Assembly (NCBI RefSeq): GCF_900128495.1
Contig: NZ_LT635801.1
Coordinates: forward strand, 3,552,099 to 3,616,098
DNA: 64,000 nt
Direction of reading: 5' to 3'
Source of the DNA: Bacteroides ilei
Lineage (GTDB): Bacteria; Bacteroidota; Bacteroidia; Bacteroidales; Bacteroidaceae
The notes under the pieces are model-generated. The model saw nothing but the letters and a program-made list of their open reading frames with translations. It was not told the DNA's origin and made no database searches. The translations under genes were made by a program, and so were the position numbers. Positions 54,501 through 63,891 of the stretch are shown in pieces; positions within the stretch are counted from its first letter, which is position 1; each line of letters starts with the position of its first letter.

Positions 54501-57470
54501 TTAAATCAATAATTCTTTATTGTATGGACACAAATCAATTGTCAGTTCTTTGAGTTGTTCATTCGAGAGATGCATATTTTTCAAAAGATTCAACAGTTCT
54601 TCCTGGCGTGGCTGCCCCAGTGTCATGCGATACAAAGCAAGTACCTTGATGAGATGCTCGTATTTATATCGGTCGCGGCTGAGCGGGTAAAGCGGAACAA
54701 TGCGCTCAATATATTCCAATTTAGCCTGTTGTTCTTCCGTTAGTTCTGCAACAGGCAGGCACCAATAAGGAACAATATCCGAATGTGTACCTTTCAAATT
54801 TGAATAGGCCATAGAGAACAGTTCATCCCAAGTATGATAAGTTTCACTGCCATACAATTTTACCACATTCCTGCGAATAGCCAAGCACTTAAAACGGTTG
54901 ATACGACCTTCTCGTTGTTCCAGGTCTACAGGATTGGAAGGTAGGTTCCAGTGAACAATTTTTCTGGCATACCAATGAAAATCAAGACCTTCCTGGCCGA
55001 TAGAGGTTGTGGAAAGCAGGAATGGACGGAAAGGAGAGTTGAATGCCTTACGGATATTGGTGGTACGTGCGACAGATTTGTCTGTGACTGTCTTATCAAT
55101 AAATGGGATAGCAAAGTGGCAACGCATCAGTTGTTTTTTCTCTTCCTTACCCAAAGAATCAGTGGTGTCTATGCTGAGATTGCTTGTGCCGATAATGGCA
55201 TCTGTGACTACTTGTCCCAGTTTCTTATCCTCTGTTTGTGTCATGTGCAGATATTCATCGAGTACAGCCTGCAGATTCCCCATCGCACAATAATCAAGGA
55301 CTGATTCGTAATAATCATCATCGTTCTTTTTATTGTATATCAAGTCTATCACAGCTGCACTTTCAGGCTTGTTGAATACAGAGACTACTGCTTTGGCCAC
55401 CATCTGGGCATCTTCTTCATTGCCAGATTGCCGATAAGCACATACCGCCGGTGAAGCGATGGCAATGTCCGTCATCACATCCAATGCATTTGAAGGTACA
55501 TACAAGCCGGTCAAATCTTCTACTGGCTTTCCATCCAGTATTTTCATGAGCGTAAGAACAAGTCTGGCGTTGTTTCGCCCTTGTTGTGGAAGGGTACGTA
55601 TAAGTGAATTCCGCACAAATTCTTCTTGAATTCTCTGTTTGATAATTTTCCGGATTGAGGAAAGTTTCTCTCCATAAAATGTGGCAGGAGAGAAAATATC
55701 GGCTAAGGTTCGGCAAGGATACTCCAATATTCCGTCGGCTCTTAAACGATTCTCACCGTAACGGTTCTTCTTTTGAGAGGTATAGCGTATCTCTGGTTCT
55801 GTTTTCTTTAATTCTCCAAAAGTATATAACTCCGAATAATATGACATCATGATGGAAATCATTCTCGGTACCATTTCCCATGAAGAGAATAGGATAATCT
55901 TGGAGAAGTTGCGGGCTTCGTTACTCTCGAACACACCTCCGGCTTTATAGTATGGATTGGAGGCAGGAACCCAAAGTAACAACTGTGCTTTCTTCTCATG
56001 ACGTGCTCCAAATACGAGGTCGTGGAGATACTTTAATTTCCCATTGGCAGCAGGGATGGGACGATAATTGTTGATGGCATACCTCGATAGAAGCAATGCG
56101 TCTATTTTCCCATATCTTTTTACATCTGAATGTGATAATGCCGAAACAATTCGCTTCTTCAGTTCGTATTTATCCATAAAGGACAACAAATAGGGGGAAG
56201 ATTTGACGTATTCCATGGGAAGATTTCCCAAACGTACTCTCGTATTTTCATGACTCAGACAATCCATCAGATGCTGGCCCTCCGCAAACGAAAGGATATC
56301 TTCCGTCATGACCTGCACATCACTTACGCGGGAATCGTCTATAATGCCACTGTTGAACCGTTCCGTACGGCACATCACTTCATACAGAGCCTCTTCCGCT
56401 TCGTTCTTGGCAGACACAAGTGGTGTCAAATTAACCACATCCGTGCGTTTCAGTGCAGCAGAATAGGTGTGCCATATCAACTTGAACCGGTCGGTTTTAT
56501 CCTTTGTGGCATACAGGAAGTCCATTACTTTCATAAAGTCCTGATAATGCTCGTCATTCCCATTCGTGTTCAGCTCCTCAAGGGTGGAATAAGGTTTGTA
56601 GGGCGTAGCGGAAAGCAGCAGAATCTTTGTATTGGAGCGCTTGTCATCAAAGAACTTGTTGGCTAGCATGGATTGCTCGTCATTGCCTTGTTCAAGCAGT
56701 GAATTGAAGCGTTGAAACTCATCCATGATGACCAGGTCTGGATCGAGCATATCTATACTGATTTCTGCGAAAATACGACGCAGCTTGTTAATCATGTCTG
56801 CCCGCTGACGATTGTCACAACCATTCTGTGCATACTCAATCAGTTGATTGATGATACTGTCTGACAAAATAGTCTGTAACTTACTATGCATCTCACAAAG
56901 ATAATCATCTCCGCATCCTTTGATTTTTTCGTTATAAATGTTCGTAAGCTCCTGCCAGTTTTTTACTTTACAGCTAAGAAAATCACTGATAACTTCCTTA
57001 TACCCTTTGAATTGAGTCAGTCCGCATAAGATATCACACATCAAGGCACGTTCATTGGCCGTTCCTTGCGCACTGTAGAAACGGAAGGAAGTGGAAGGAG
57101 TCAGCGGAATGATTGATTCAGGCATTTCTCCTTGTTCATGCTGTTCTGCAATCCGTTTCTCAGCCAATTTGATATAAAGATGCTGCATTGACAGACGACT
57201 CTCACTGATGCTCATCCGATTTTCAACCCCTAATTTTTCAATGTTCTGGTCGGCTATGTTGGCATTCGAACAGATATAAACCACCTTAAAGAAGTCATCC
57301 TTTTCCTGCTTGTGCCATTCACGGACCAGTTTGATGACTTGTTTGGCCACGAACGTTTTGCCTAGTCCCACTTCATCAGCGAGCAATACCCGACGGTGGC
57401 CTAATTCTTTATAGATATGCAGGATACGATTTGCGGTGGCACGCTGAAAATCTTTTACTTCCTGACTCAT
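54501..57470 (-). CDS. SNF2/DEAD-like helicase, probable defence-system subunit
   Basis: A 989-residue superfamily-2 helicase. Walker A is LADEVGLGKTF (about 30-40), the Asp-Glu box is IMDEFQRF (250-253 for DEFQ), motif III is LLLSATPYKPY (287-291) and the C-terminal lobe has STTSIGQEGLDFHWYARKIVHWNLP with the arginine-finger motif QREGRINRF (852-860). Between the lobes lies a long insert of about 500 residues. The N-terminal ADEVGLGKT form is typical of the SNF2-type helicases in phage-defence islands. The start overlaps the PLD gene by four bases. The partner genes suggest DNA-unwinding work for a nuclease. Confidence 0.88.
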   Translation of the reverse strand: MSQEVKDFQRATANRILHIYKELGHRRVLLADEVGLGKTFVAKQVIKLVREWHKQEKDDFFKVVYICSNANIADQNIEKLGVENRMSISESRLSMQHLYIKLAEKRIAEQHEQGEMPESIIPLTPSTSFRFYSAQGTANERALMCDILCGLTQFKGYKEVISDFLSCKVKNWQELTNIYNEKIKGCGDDYLCEMHSKLQTILSDSIINQLIEYAQNGCDNRQRADMINKLRRIFAEISIDMLDPDLVIMDEFQRFNSLLEQGNDEQSMLANKFFDDKRSNTKILLLSATPYKPYSTLEELNTNGNDEHYQDFMKVMDFLYATKDKTDRFKLIWHTYSAALKRTDVVNLTPLVSAKNEAEEALYEVMCRTERFNSGIIDDSRVSDVQVMTEDILSFAEGQHLMDCLSHENTRVRLGNLPMEYVKSSPYLLSFMDKYELKKRIVSALSHSDVKRYGKIDALLLSRYAINNYRPIPAANGKLKYLHDLVFGARHEKKAQLLLWVPASNPYYKAGGVFESNEARNFSKIILFSSWEMVPRMISIMMSYYSELYTFGELKKTEPEIRYTSQKKNRYGENRLRADGILEYPCRTLADIFSPATFYGEKLSSIRKIIKQRIQEEFVRNSLIRTLPQQGRNNARLVLTLMKILDGKPVEDLTGLYVPSNALDVMTDIAIASPAVCAYRQSGNEEDAQMVAKAVVSVFNKPESAAVIDLIYNKKNDDDYYESVLDYCAMGNLQAVLDEYLHMTQTEDKKLGQVVTDAIIGTSNLSIDTTDSLGKEEKKQLMRCHFAIPFIDKTVTDKSVARTTNIRKAFNSPFRPFLLSTTSIGQEGLDFHWYARKIVHWNLPSNPVDLEQREGRINRFKCLAIRRNVVKLYGSETYHTWDELFSMAYSNLKGTHSDIVPYWCLPVAELTEEQQAKLEYIERIVPLYPLSRDRYKYEHLIKVLALYRMTLGQPRQEELLNLLKNMHLSNEQLKELTIDLCPYNKELLI

Positions 57471-59254
57471 AAGCGTTTGATTTGTTTAAGAACGTTTTCA
57501 AATGTGTTATACATCTCCATGAAATGGTCCGGGATGACCGTCTCGTCTGCTTTCTCAACAATTTGCCGGATAGAAGCGATACGGTCAGGATCTTTATAGG
57601 CCATTTTCACCATGTCCTCATAAAGTGAGGTGCTGATTTGCTGTTCCAGAGAGGACGTGTTATCATTGGCCAGCTCCTTTTCCAGTTGCTGGCTTTCCAA
57701 TATATACGGTTCCACCTCATCTGTCAGCATGAATGCCAAATAGTTGATGAACTTTCCTTTCGTATTGATAAAGGAACGGAATATCGCTTTGTCCCGTTCT
57801 TCGACTGGTATTCCTTCCGTCTGTATTTTTATCAGACGGCGCAAGTCCCCAATCCGTATTGTATAGAATTCTGTCAATGAATCCAGTGGTATCTCTTTAA
57901 ATGTCAAGTCGTCAGTCAAAATTTGTTCTTTACCATCACATCCTAAAGGACAAAGAAAAACAGGCTCCGAAGGTATCCTGTGAGTCAGGCATTGAATGGT
58001 AATAGTATAGCCTCCGTCATCAGACGTAACTTGTGCCTGCTGAATGGCCGAAATCGCACGACGCAACATCAATTCGTTGGTGACATCCTCTTTTCCACCG
58101 TCTTCCTCTGGTACCGAAATGACCTGCTCGAACATACATTCCTTACTGTCGTTAATCAGTTCACTTCGGTATTTTTCATACGAGGATTTGTAAGGGGCGA
58201 ACTTCAGGTGCAGCAAAAACTCCACATTCCGTCCGAATCCATTCATGGTGGCATTGGTAGAACCGAGATACAGATGATTATAACTAAGATTGCCTTCGTA
58301 CCGGCGTACGAAATACACTTTCTCGTGCAAGTCGACAGCCACATCTTTTTCCACCTTGTCGGTCAGTACTTCCTTAGGAGCATAAACACCACCATTATTA
58401 AACAAGTTTATGACCTCTTGCGTAACCGAAGCATGTCGTGTGATGAGTGTCTTTTTAGCACCTGGACTGCAACTGACCATCTGATTCAAGATATTCTTGT
58501 CCACGAAGGGGGAGATGACCAGCATTTCTACCGCATGATTCAGCATACTTTGTTCAAAGCACTTTGTATATCCGTCATATCCAGGTATCCCCATAGGGAA
58601 AAACTCGTAATCCTCAAAAGGAGAATCGGTAAGGTCAAATCGTTCAATGCTGTCAATGTCCTTACAGAGTGAACGCATATTTTTACGGATAGTACGGTTA
58701 TAGGCTTTTGCGATTAACCATGTGAGGAAGTCTACAAGCGGTGCATGCTTGACTTGCGCTTCTCGGGTGGCCGGTTTGGCACCGATTTTACCAATAAGTT
58801 CACATACCACGTCCAGGTCGTTGGAACCGGTAAGGTTACGGGAAAGGACAATCAGTTTGATTTGCTGGGCACCGGTGTCTGGGTTCGTTTCTTTGATGAT
58901 CCATACTTTAGGATGAAAATTGACGAAACCACCCCCTTTTGCTTGCAGTGTTATCTGTACAACGCTCTGCTCCAGGAGTGAATACACTTTGGAATTGGCC
59001 TGCGGTACCGACATACATCCGGCATTGCAGAAAACGGCAAACTTGCCAGCCGATTGATTGATCGTCTCCAGTATCAGGTGAGGAGAGCGCATGGCCGTTT
59101 CCGTCAAATCGGTCATCGTACCCAACATAAAAGGGACCGACAATAGGGAAGGCATGTCCAGACTGTAGGTAGTACAAACCGCATAATCTATCACAAAACC
59201 ATCGCTTTGCAACACATCCGTATAGACAATGTCATTCCATAATGCATCAGCCAT
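57467..59254 (-). CDS. Phospholipase-D-fold nuclease protein, probable defence-system subunit
   Basis: A 595-residue protein with two PLD (HKD) half-sites. The first has H114-P-K116 (FHPKVWII) followed by LSRNLTGSNDLD. The second has H310-E-K312 (DLHEKVYFV) followed by GSTNAT and N343-x-E345. Such pairs form the active site of PLD-type nucleases. The N-terminal 110 residues, which include a strand pattern CTTYSLDMPSLL, and the C-terminal 200 residues are of unknown function. It overlaps the DUF6361 gene by eight bases and the helicase gene by four, indicating coupled translation in one operon. Confidence 0.85.
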   Translation of the reverse strand: MADALWNDIVYTDVLQSDGFVIDYAVCTTYSLDMPSLLSVPFMLGTMTDLTETAMRSPHLILETINQSAGKFAVFCNAGCMSVPQANSKVYSLLEQSVVQITLQAKGGGFVNFHPKVWIIKETNPDTGAQQIKLIVLSRNLTGSNDLDVVCELIGKIGAKPATREAQVKHAPLVDFLTWLIAKAYNRTIRKNMRSLCKDIDSIERFDLTDSPFEDYEFFPMGIPGYDGYTKCFEQSMLNHAVEMLVISPFVDKNILNQMVSCSPGAKKTLITRHASVTQEVINLFNNGGVYAPKEVLTDKVEKDVAVDLHEKVYFVRRYEGNLSYNHLYLGSTNATMNGFGRNVEFLLHLKFAPYKSSYEKYRSELINDSKECMFEQVISVPEEDGGKEDVTNELMLRRAISAIQQAQVTSDDGGYTITIQCLTHRIPSEPVFLCPLGCDGKEQILTDDLTFKEIPLDSLTEFYTIRIGDLRRLIKIQTEGIPVEERDKAIFRSFINTKGKFINYLAFMLTDEVEPYILESQQLEKELANDNTSSLEQQISTSLYEDMVKMAYKDPDRIASIRQIVEKADETVIPDHFMEMYNTFENVLKQIKRL

Positions 59255-60422
59255 TGACCGCCTCCTTTCTTAATTCCTCGGCAAAGGTCTTTACCGTTTC
59301 CCATCGGTAGGTGAGTTTATAGTAGTGTATGCGGTTCTTCTTGTCGTAAATATATGCAGGATTTCCTATTTTTCTGCGATTTCCCTTTACTCTTCGTTCC
59401 CGGTTGATAATCAACTGATCCAAACCTCCATTTTCTTCAATGTCATTGGCTGCAATGCGTTCCGCAATCTCTTTGCAGAACCATTTTCCACTGTTCTCCC
59501 GTATACTTACGGCATTCAGTACTTCGTCTATATCTGTACCACTATTCCGGTATTCTTCGAGTTTCTCCAGAAACTTAGTTCGCATTTCTTCATCCTGATA
59601 TTTTGAATAGATATAGTTATATCGGATGTGTACCATATATATAAAATCAGCGAAACGTCGGGCCAGGTCTTGCAGTTCTCCAATCTCCTGCGGCAACTGG
59701 CGGGAGGGAATCTGTTCAAAACTATCGGCTATCACAAAGTCAGGATGATCTACGATGTAACGTAATAAGGTACCTTGACATGTTTCTGCGTTCAGAATGT
59801 GGTCCACAATGAAGTCTTTATCCTCTACGGTCAGGTCTAATGTACATTTCTGGGTAAAATCATAATCCACATTAGGGAAAGCGCAGAACTGGAACAAGCC
59901 AGACTTCTCATCTGCATCATCATTCGTATCTTCGTCATCTGTCTTGGTTACCTTAGGCCCATTGTACAAGGCCTTTGAAGTGGAATAGATTAATTCATAT
60001 AACTGTGGACTGCGTAAGATGCCAAAAGTCTGCAACCCTGAATTGTAGATGTATGCCGGATCATATTTTACATAATTGTTTGTATTTTTACCAATCATTT
60101 CTCGTCCTGTAATACCTGGAGTATTATTTCCTTCACAAAGATTCTTTGTCATGATGCGTTCCAGCCGGATAATTTCCGCTTTCACCTCCGACAAACGGTT
60201 ATATCGTTTTTCAGTAGCCTTGCGATAGAGTTGCGGCATGAGCGAGAAATATTTCATGTGCTTTTGCAGGGTAGATATTCCGGGAAACATACGGTCTGCA
60301 AAAGCATCACGGATACGGCCAATGCCGAGTTCGTCGAGGGCTACAGATTCTGAAGTCATTTTCAATACCTGCATGACCCGAGTTTGCTCCTCTCGATTGC
60401 TGTGTATATATCCTAGTTTCAT
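59247..60422 (-). CDS. DUF6361 family protein
   Basis: A 391-residue protein. Its N-terminal part contains DELGIGRIRDAFADRMFPGIST (residues 30-51), which strongly resembles the DUF6361 signature. The start and the Phe/Tyr-rich segment near 58 also fit. The rest is mainly helical with an acidic patch (DDEDTNDDADEKSG). No catalytic motif is seen. The family is found next to PLD and helicase genes in other bacteria, as I recall, suggesting a specificity or regulatory subunit. A -7 element lies 20 bases upstream, so the three-gene unit may have its own promoter. Confidence 0.82.
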   Translation of the reverse strand: MKLGYIHSNREEQTRVMQVLKMTSESVALDELGIGRIRDAFADRMFPGISTLQKHMKYFSLMPQLYRKATEKRYNRLSEVKAEIIRLERIMTKNLCEGNNTPGITGREMIGKNTNNYVKYDPAYIYNSGLQTFGILRSPQLYELIYSTSKALYNGPKVTKTDDEDTNDDADEKSGLFQFCAFPNVDYDFTQKCTLDLTVEDKDFIVDHILNAETCQGTLLRYIVDHPDFVIADSFEQIPSRQLPQEIGELQDLARRFADFIYMVHIRYNYIYSKYQDEEMRTKFLEKLEEYRNSGTDIDEVLNAVSIRENSGKWFCKEIAERIAANDIEENGGLDQLIINRERRVKGNRRKIGNPAYIYDKKNRIHYYKLTYRWETVKTFAEELRKEAVNG

Positions 60423-60441
60423 AAAATTTCTAACTGTGTTA

Positions 60442-60449
60442 CAAATCTA
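60442..60449 (-). promoter_or_regulatory. Possible promoter of the DUF6361-PLD-helicase operon
   Basis: TAGATTTG on the minus strand matches TAnnTTTG and overlaps the end of the CoiA-like gene. It would let the three-gene operon be transcribed apart from that gene. Confidence 0.4.
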
Positions 60450-62345
60450 ATTATTTTTCTTGTAAAGGTAGTCTATTTTATAAAACTCGCCATTTCTTCC
60501 TTCTTTTATCAGTAAACATTCCTGATGCTTTGATTCTTTCCATTTACCATATAAATCAATTCTTAATACAATAGTTGACATATCCTTGATAGGAGATTCA
60601 TTATTAAAACATAGTTGAATATAAATAGGGCACATTACTTTATTGTTATTGAATATTTTTAATAGAATATTTCCTTTAATATCGTTTCTCTTGCAGTTAT
60701 TGTATAAAGGTTTTAAGGCTATTACTTCATTATTAAATCTTTCTATAAAGATGTTTTTAGTGTTGAATTCTTTTGTTAAAAAAAGAATGACATCTTTTTT
60801 ATAATCAGACAGGCGTTGTGAAATTTGATTTATTTTTTTTAAAGTATCAATATTATAAGTGCTTTCTAAATTTATTTCAGGCTTATTTTCTCGTTTGTGT
60901 GTATTAATATTGTGATAATAAATCTTACTATTTCTATAAAGTTTTATGATGCCCTTAAAAATAAATTGATATAAATCATTTTTGTCGTTGATTTTTATGC
61001 ATATTGCTTTATTCGAATTATCAATAGGAAAATAAAAATTCGCCTCAATACAATATATAAACAATGGAGGTCTGCTGATTTTTGTTGAATGATATAGTTT
61101 CAGACAATGTACATATTCTTTTATTTTTAAAGCTTCAGACTTGTTATAATAATTACTTGTATTTATATCTCTGTCAGCTATTTTAATAAATAAATTCTTT
61201 TTTCTGAACGAATCTTCTAATTTGGATATACAATCCTTTAAAACATTGTTGATATTTTTTGTATATAAAGATTTTAGATCAATATTGTTGAATAATTCTA
61301 CTTGGTTTTGAATAATTCTAATTCCATATTTAGATATGGAACTAACTAAACTCTGATAATTAATCTTATTGATTTTATAAGATTCACATTGATATGCATA
61401 TAAGGAATTAGGATTTTTAGGTGTATTATCTTTCTTATATCTTAAGCATAATGGATAATTTCCATAATAACTTTTAATACATTTGTAATGTTGGCAAATA
61501 GAGCAATCTCTGATATTATATCCTAAAAAAGAAGCATAAAGTAGAAATGAGTTGACATTCATTTGATTCTTGTACACTGAAATTTCTAATAATGCTTTAT
61601 TGTACTTTTTTAGATCTATATCATTACAAGTCCCTTCACTAATATAATTAGCGTAATGTTTACCTGATGCATATAATGCATATTTTTGAAAAGGATAGTT
61701 TATTTCTAATGGTTCATATACTTTTATAGGATGGATATTGTATGTCTTTCTGTTTGATTTGATTATCTCTTTAATGTTTTGGATATCTTCTTCTTTTTTG
61801 ATGGATATTTCAATAATAGGTAATTTTGAATTAATTTTATCTTCAGAACACTCATGAGTTACAAAGACTTCTATTAATAATGGCTTATACTTATTATTAC
61901 TGTTTTCCAATAATATATCAGCTTTGAAGCCCTTTACTTGTTTTTCTACAGTGCACAAATCATAACGGTCTTTTAAATTTATAAGTATTTCTCTATTTTG
62001 GCTACAACAATTTTCATCTAATGAAAAATAACAGTTTCGAATAGAGGAACATATAACTTTTTCAGTCATATTGATATTGACAGTTGTATCATTGTCGAAT
62101 ATTTCTTTAATCTTATATTTCGCTAGATTATGTAAATATGTTTCACAACTACAAGATGTACTGTCTGTACTGATTTTATGAGAAAAATGATGTTGTCTTT
62201 TATTCCCCAGTTTTGCAATAAGCTCTTTCCCACATGAAATACAGTAGTATTTTGAGTTAGTCTTATTACTTTTATTTATAGCTGAAATATCAATTATGTT
62301 TTTTTTACTATCAAAGGCATATCTATATTTAATAGCTTGTTCCAT
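60447..62345 (-). CDS. CoiA-like protein with zinc-ribbon start and nuclease-like domain
   Basis: A 632-residue, Lys/Asn/Ile-rich protein. The N-terminal CISCGKELIAKLG (C35, C38) with the HHFSH run (52-56), then CSCETYLHNLAKYKIK, resembles the competence protein CoiA. A strand-loop-strand KADILL (D143) and PLLIEVFV (E159) fits a PD-(D/E)xK-type nuclease core. The catalytic Lys is replaced by Phe or lies elsewhere. The remaining 450 residues are unlike anything I know. The gene is strikingly AT-rich: 60961-61020 has 12 G/C in 60 bases. The adjacent helicase gene is near half G+C, so the two came from different sources. It ends 24 bases before the DUF6361 start. Confidence 0.65.
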   Translation of the reverse strand: MEQAIKYRYAFDSKKNIIDISAINKSNKTNSKYYCISCGKELIAKLGNKRQHHFSHKISTDSTSCSCETYLHNLAKYKIKEIFDNDTTVNINMTEKVICSSIRNCYFSLDENCCSQNREILINLKDRYDLCTVEKQVKGFKADILLENSNNKYKPLLIEVFVTHECSEDKINSKLPIIEISIKKEEDIQNIKEIIKSNRKTYNIHPIKVYEPLEINYPFQKYALYASGKHYANYISEGTCNDIDLKKYNKALLEISVYKNQMNVNSFLLYASFLGYNIRDCSICQHYKCIKSYYGNYPLCLRYKKDNTPKNPNSLYAYQCESYKINKINYQSLVSSISKYGIRIIQNQVELFNNIDLKSLYTKNINNVLKDCISKLEDSFRKKNLFIKIADRDINTSNYYNKSEALKIKEYVHCLKLYHSTKISRPPLFIYCIEANFYFPIDNSNKAICIKINDKNDLYQFIFKGIIKLYRNSKIYYHNINTHKRENKPEINLESTYNIDTLKKINQISQRLSDYKKDVILFLTKEFNTKNIFIERFNNEVIALKPLYNNCKRNDIKGNILLKIFNNNKVMCPIYIQLCFNNESPIKDMSTIVLRIDLYGKWKESKHQECLLIKEGRNGEFYKIDYLYKKNN

Positions 62346-62392
62346 TATGAAATATTTTCTGAAGCGTTTTTTACTTTTAATTCGTATTTTTA

Positions 62393-62400
62393 CAAATATA
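62393..62400 (-). promoter_or_regulatory. -7 element of the CoiA-like gene
   Basis: TATATTTG on the minus strand, 47 bases before the ATG at 62345. Confidence 0.5.
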
Positions 62401-62641
62401 ATTACTTACTTTATAAAGTTATATAGTTTTAATAATATCTTTAATATATGAATCATATTTATAAATTTTAGTATTTGTGATTTTCTGAAATGTGAAAAAT
62501 ATAATGAACAATTAATTAGAAATTAGAATAAGTTAAGTTTTATATTTTAGTATACTTGAAATATGAGATTGATATCAATTCTCTAGTTATGACATTATGG
62601 ATAGACCTCATATCAGAAATATATGGGTAAATTAAAAAAGA
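62401..62641. other. AT-rich intergenic stretch without a recognisable gene
   Basis: With 62346-62392, this makes about 300 bases upstream of the CoiA-like gene. No coding frame, RNA gene or repeat is visible. It may be decayed sequence. Confidence 0.5.
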
Positions 62642-62794
62642 ATGGACATAAAAATATAAATATCTCGTCGGCCTAAATTGACAGACCTTAACGATGCCGT
62701 TACATACAGTGCTATTGTTGAACAACTGAACGCCCTGAATTTGTCTTTTGATTGGAGCGAGGAAGAGTCAATGAAGAATATTAAGGTGATCTAA
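62642..62794 (+). pseudogene. Remnant of an unidentified coding sequence
   Basis: The frame reads MDIKI, a stop, then ISRRPKLTDLNDAVTYSAIVEQ and further to ESMKNIKVI with a stop at 62792-62794. The second part has normal coding character, so this looks like the C-terminal piece of a lost gene just before rhuM. I cannot identify the family. Confidence 0.35.
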
Positions 62795-62805
62795 TACGAT
62801 GAGGT

Positions 62806-63474
62806 ATGGAAGTAAAAAAGATCACTATTTACATGTCAAGCGATGGACGAACAAAAATAGACGTCAGGCTGGAAGATGATTGTGGCTTACGCAGCAACAG
62901 ATTGCTGAACTATATCAGACGTCGAGAATCAATGTAGTGGAACACATCAAGCATATTTACGAAGAGCAGGAGCTAGAAGAAAATTTAACCTGTCGGAATT
63001 TCCGACAGGTTCTTACCGAAGGTTCCAGACAGGTAGAAAGAGAGATGCCATTTTATAATCTGGACATGATCATCTCATTGGGATACAGAATTAAATCGCG
63101 TATAGTTACCAATTTTCGCCAATGGGCTACCCAGCGGTTGAAAGAATACATGATTAAAGGTTTTACACTAGATGATGAACTGGGTGGAGATAGTTACTGG
63201 AAGGAGCTTTTGGAACGTATCAGAGATATTCGTACCACGGAAAAAGTATTTTATCGTCAGGTGTTGGAAATATATGCAACAAGTATCGACTATGACCCTA
63301 GAGCTTCTGTATCACAGGAATTCTTCAAGAAAGTACAGAATAAGATACACTATGCCATTCGGACATACAGCTACTGAACTTATTGTGGAGCGTGATGATG
63401 CTGAAAAAGACTCATCCATAGCCGTTGGGATGTGTCTTGAGTATTCCTCATGTAACAGCTGGATAGTCAGATAA
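62806..63474 (+). pseudogene. rhuM-like virulence/DNA-binding protein gene, broken by two frameshifts
   Basis: The sequence encodes a RhuM-family protein in three frames. The ATG at 62806 gives MEVKKITIYMSSDGRTKIDV and RLEDD. The frame then shifts near 62878 (about four bases missing before WLTQQQIAEL), and the second frame runs through YQTSRINVVEHIKHIYEE, FRQVLTEGSRQVERE and SLGYRIKSRI to HYAI. A further loss of two bases near 63366 puts GHTATELIVERDDAEK in the third frame. The expected C-terminal part after that is not recognisable. RhuM genes commonly sit beside restriction or toxin loci and were first named in a Salmonella pathogenicity island; their function is unclear. It is surely non-functional as it stands. 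Confidence 0.8.
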
Positions 63475-63594
63475 CAGGTCTGGCAAGATCCTCAACATAA
63501 TCTAGCAATAATTCGTCCAGTTCAGTTTTCTGATCCGATGGTTGGGAGATTGGAGATTGTAGCAGGCTGCGGATGGCTATGTATATATAAATTT
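63467..63594 (-). other. Possible truncated coding remnant cut by the IS end
   Basis: On the minus strand a frame reads IAIRSLLQSPISQPSDQK and then ELDELLLDYVEDLARPVI to a stop at 63469-63467. It has a protein-like composition but enters the IS end upstream, so only a C-terminal fragment would remain. Chance is not excluded. Confidence 0.3.
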
Positions 63595-63885
63595 GGTAGT
63601 GTAAAATAAACTGTGTCACGCATTATTTCCTATTAGGAAACTCATCGGTCGGGGAACGGCCAGCGCCAAGGGGCGGGACCACCCGTCCCGACGAGCGTAA
63701 AATTACAATAATTTAAACCGGTCTCCAAACTTTATGGCGAGTTGCTGTGAGATTGTAGCCCAATTGGCAAGTGGCATGGTCCACTTCTTCCGTATATTAC
63801 GGTATGCAAGATAAACCAGTTTCTCAAGGGCCGTATCCGACGGGAACACGCCCTTGTTCTTCGTTACCTTACGTGATAGTATCGG
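63595..63885 (-). mobile_element. 3' fragment of an IS256-family insertion sequence
   Basis: The left boundary has GGTAGTGTAAAATAAACTG at 63595-63613, the sort of terminal inverted repeat found in IS256-type elements, and is followed by a GC-rich hairpin (CGGGAC / GTCCCG at 63674-63690). The transposase 3' end (next entry) lies inside. The element is lost to the right at the 23-bp array, so only one end is present in this window. Confidence 0.65.
63703..63885 (-). pseudogene. C-terminal fragment of an IS256-family (mutator-type) transposase
   Basis: On the minus strand the frame reads KVTKNKGVFPSDTALEKLVYL, then AYRNIRKKWTMPLANWATI and ending FGDRFKLL with TAA at 63705-63703. The FPS...YLA.RNI.KKWTMP..NW pattern is the C-terminal hallmark of IS256-type transposases. 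The frame stops upstream at about 63886, next to the repeat array, so about 85 percent of a normal transposase is missing. Confidence 0.8.
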
Positions 63886-63891
63886 TCAAAC

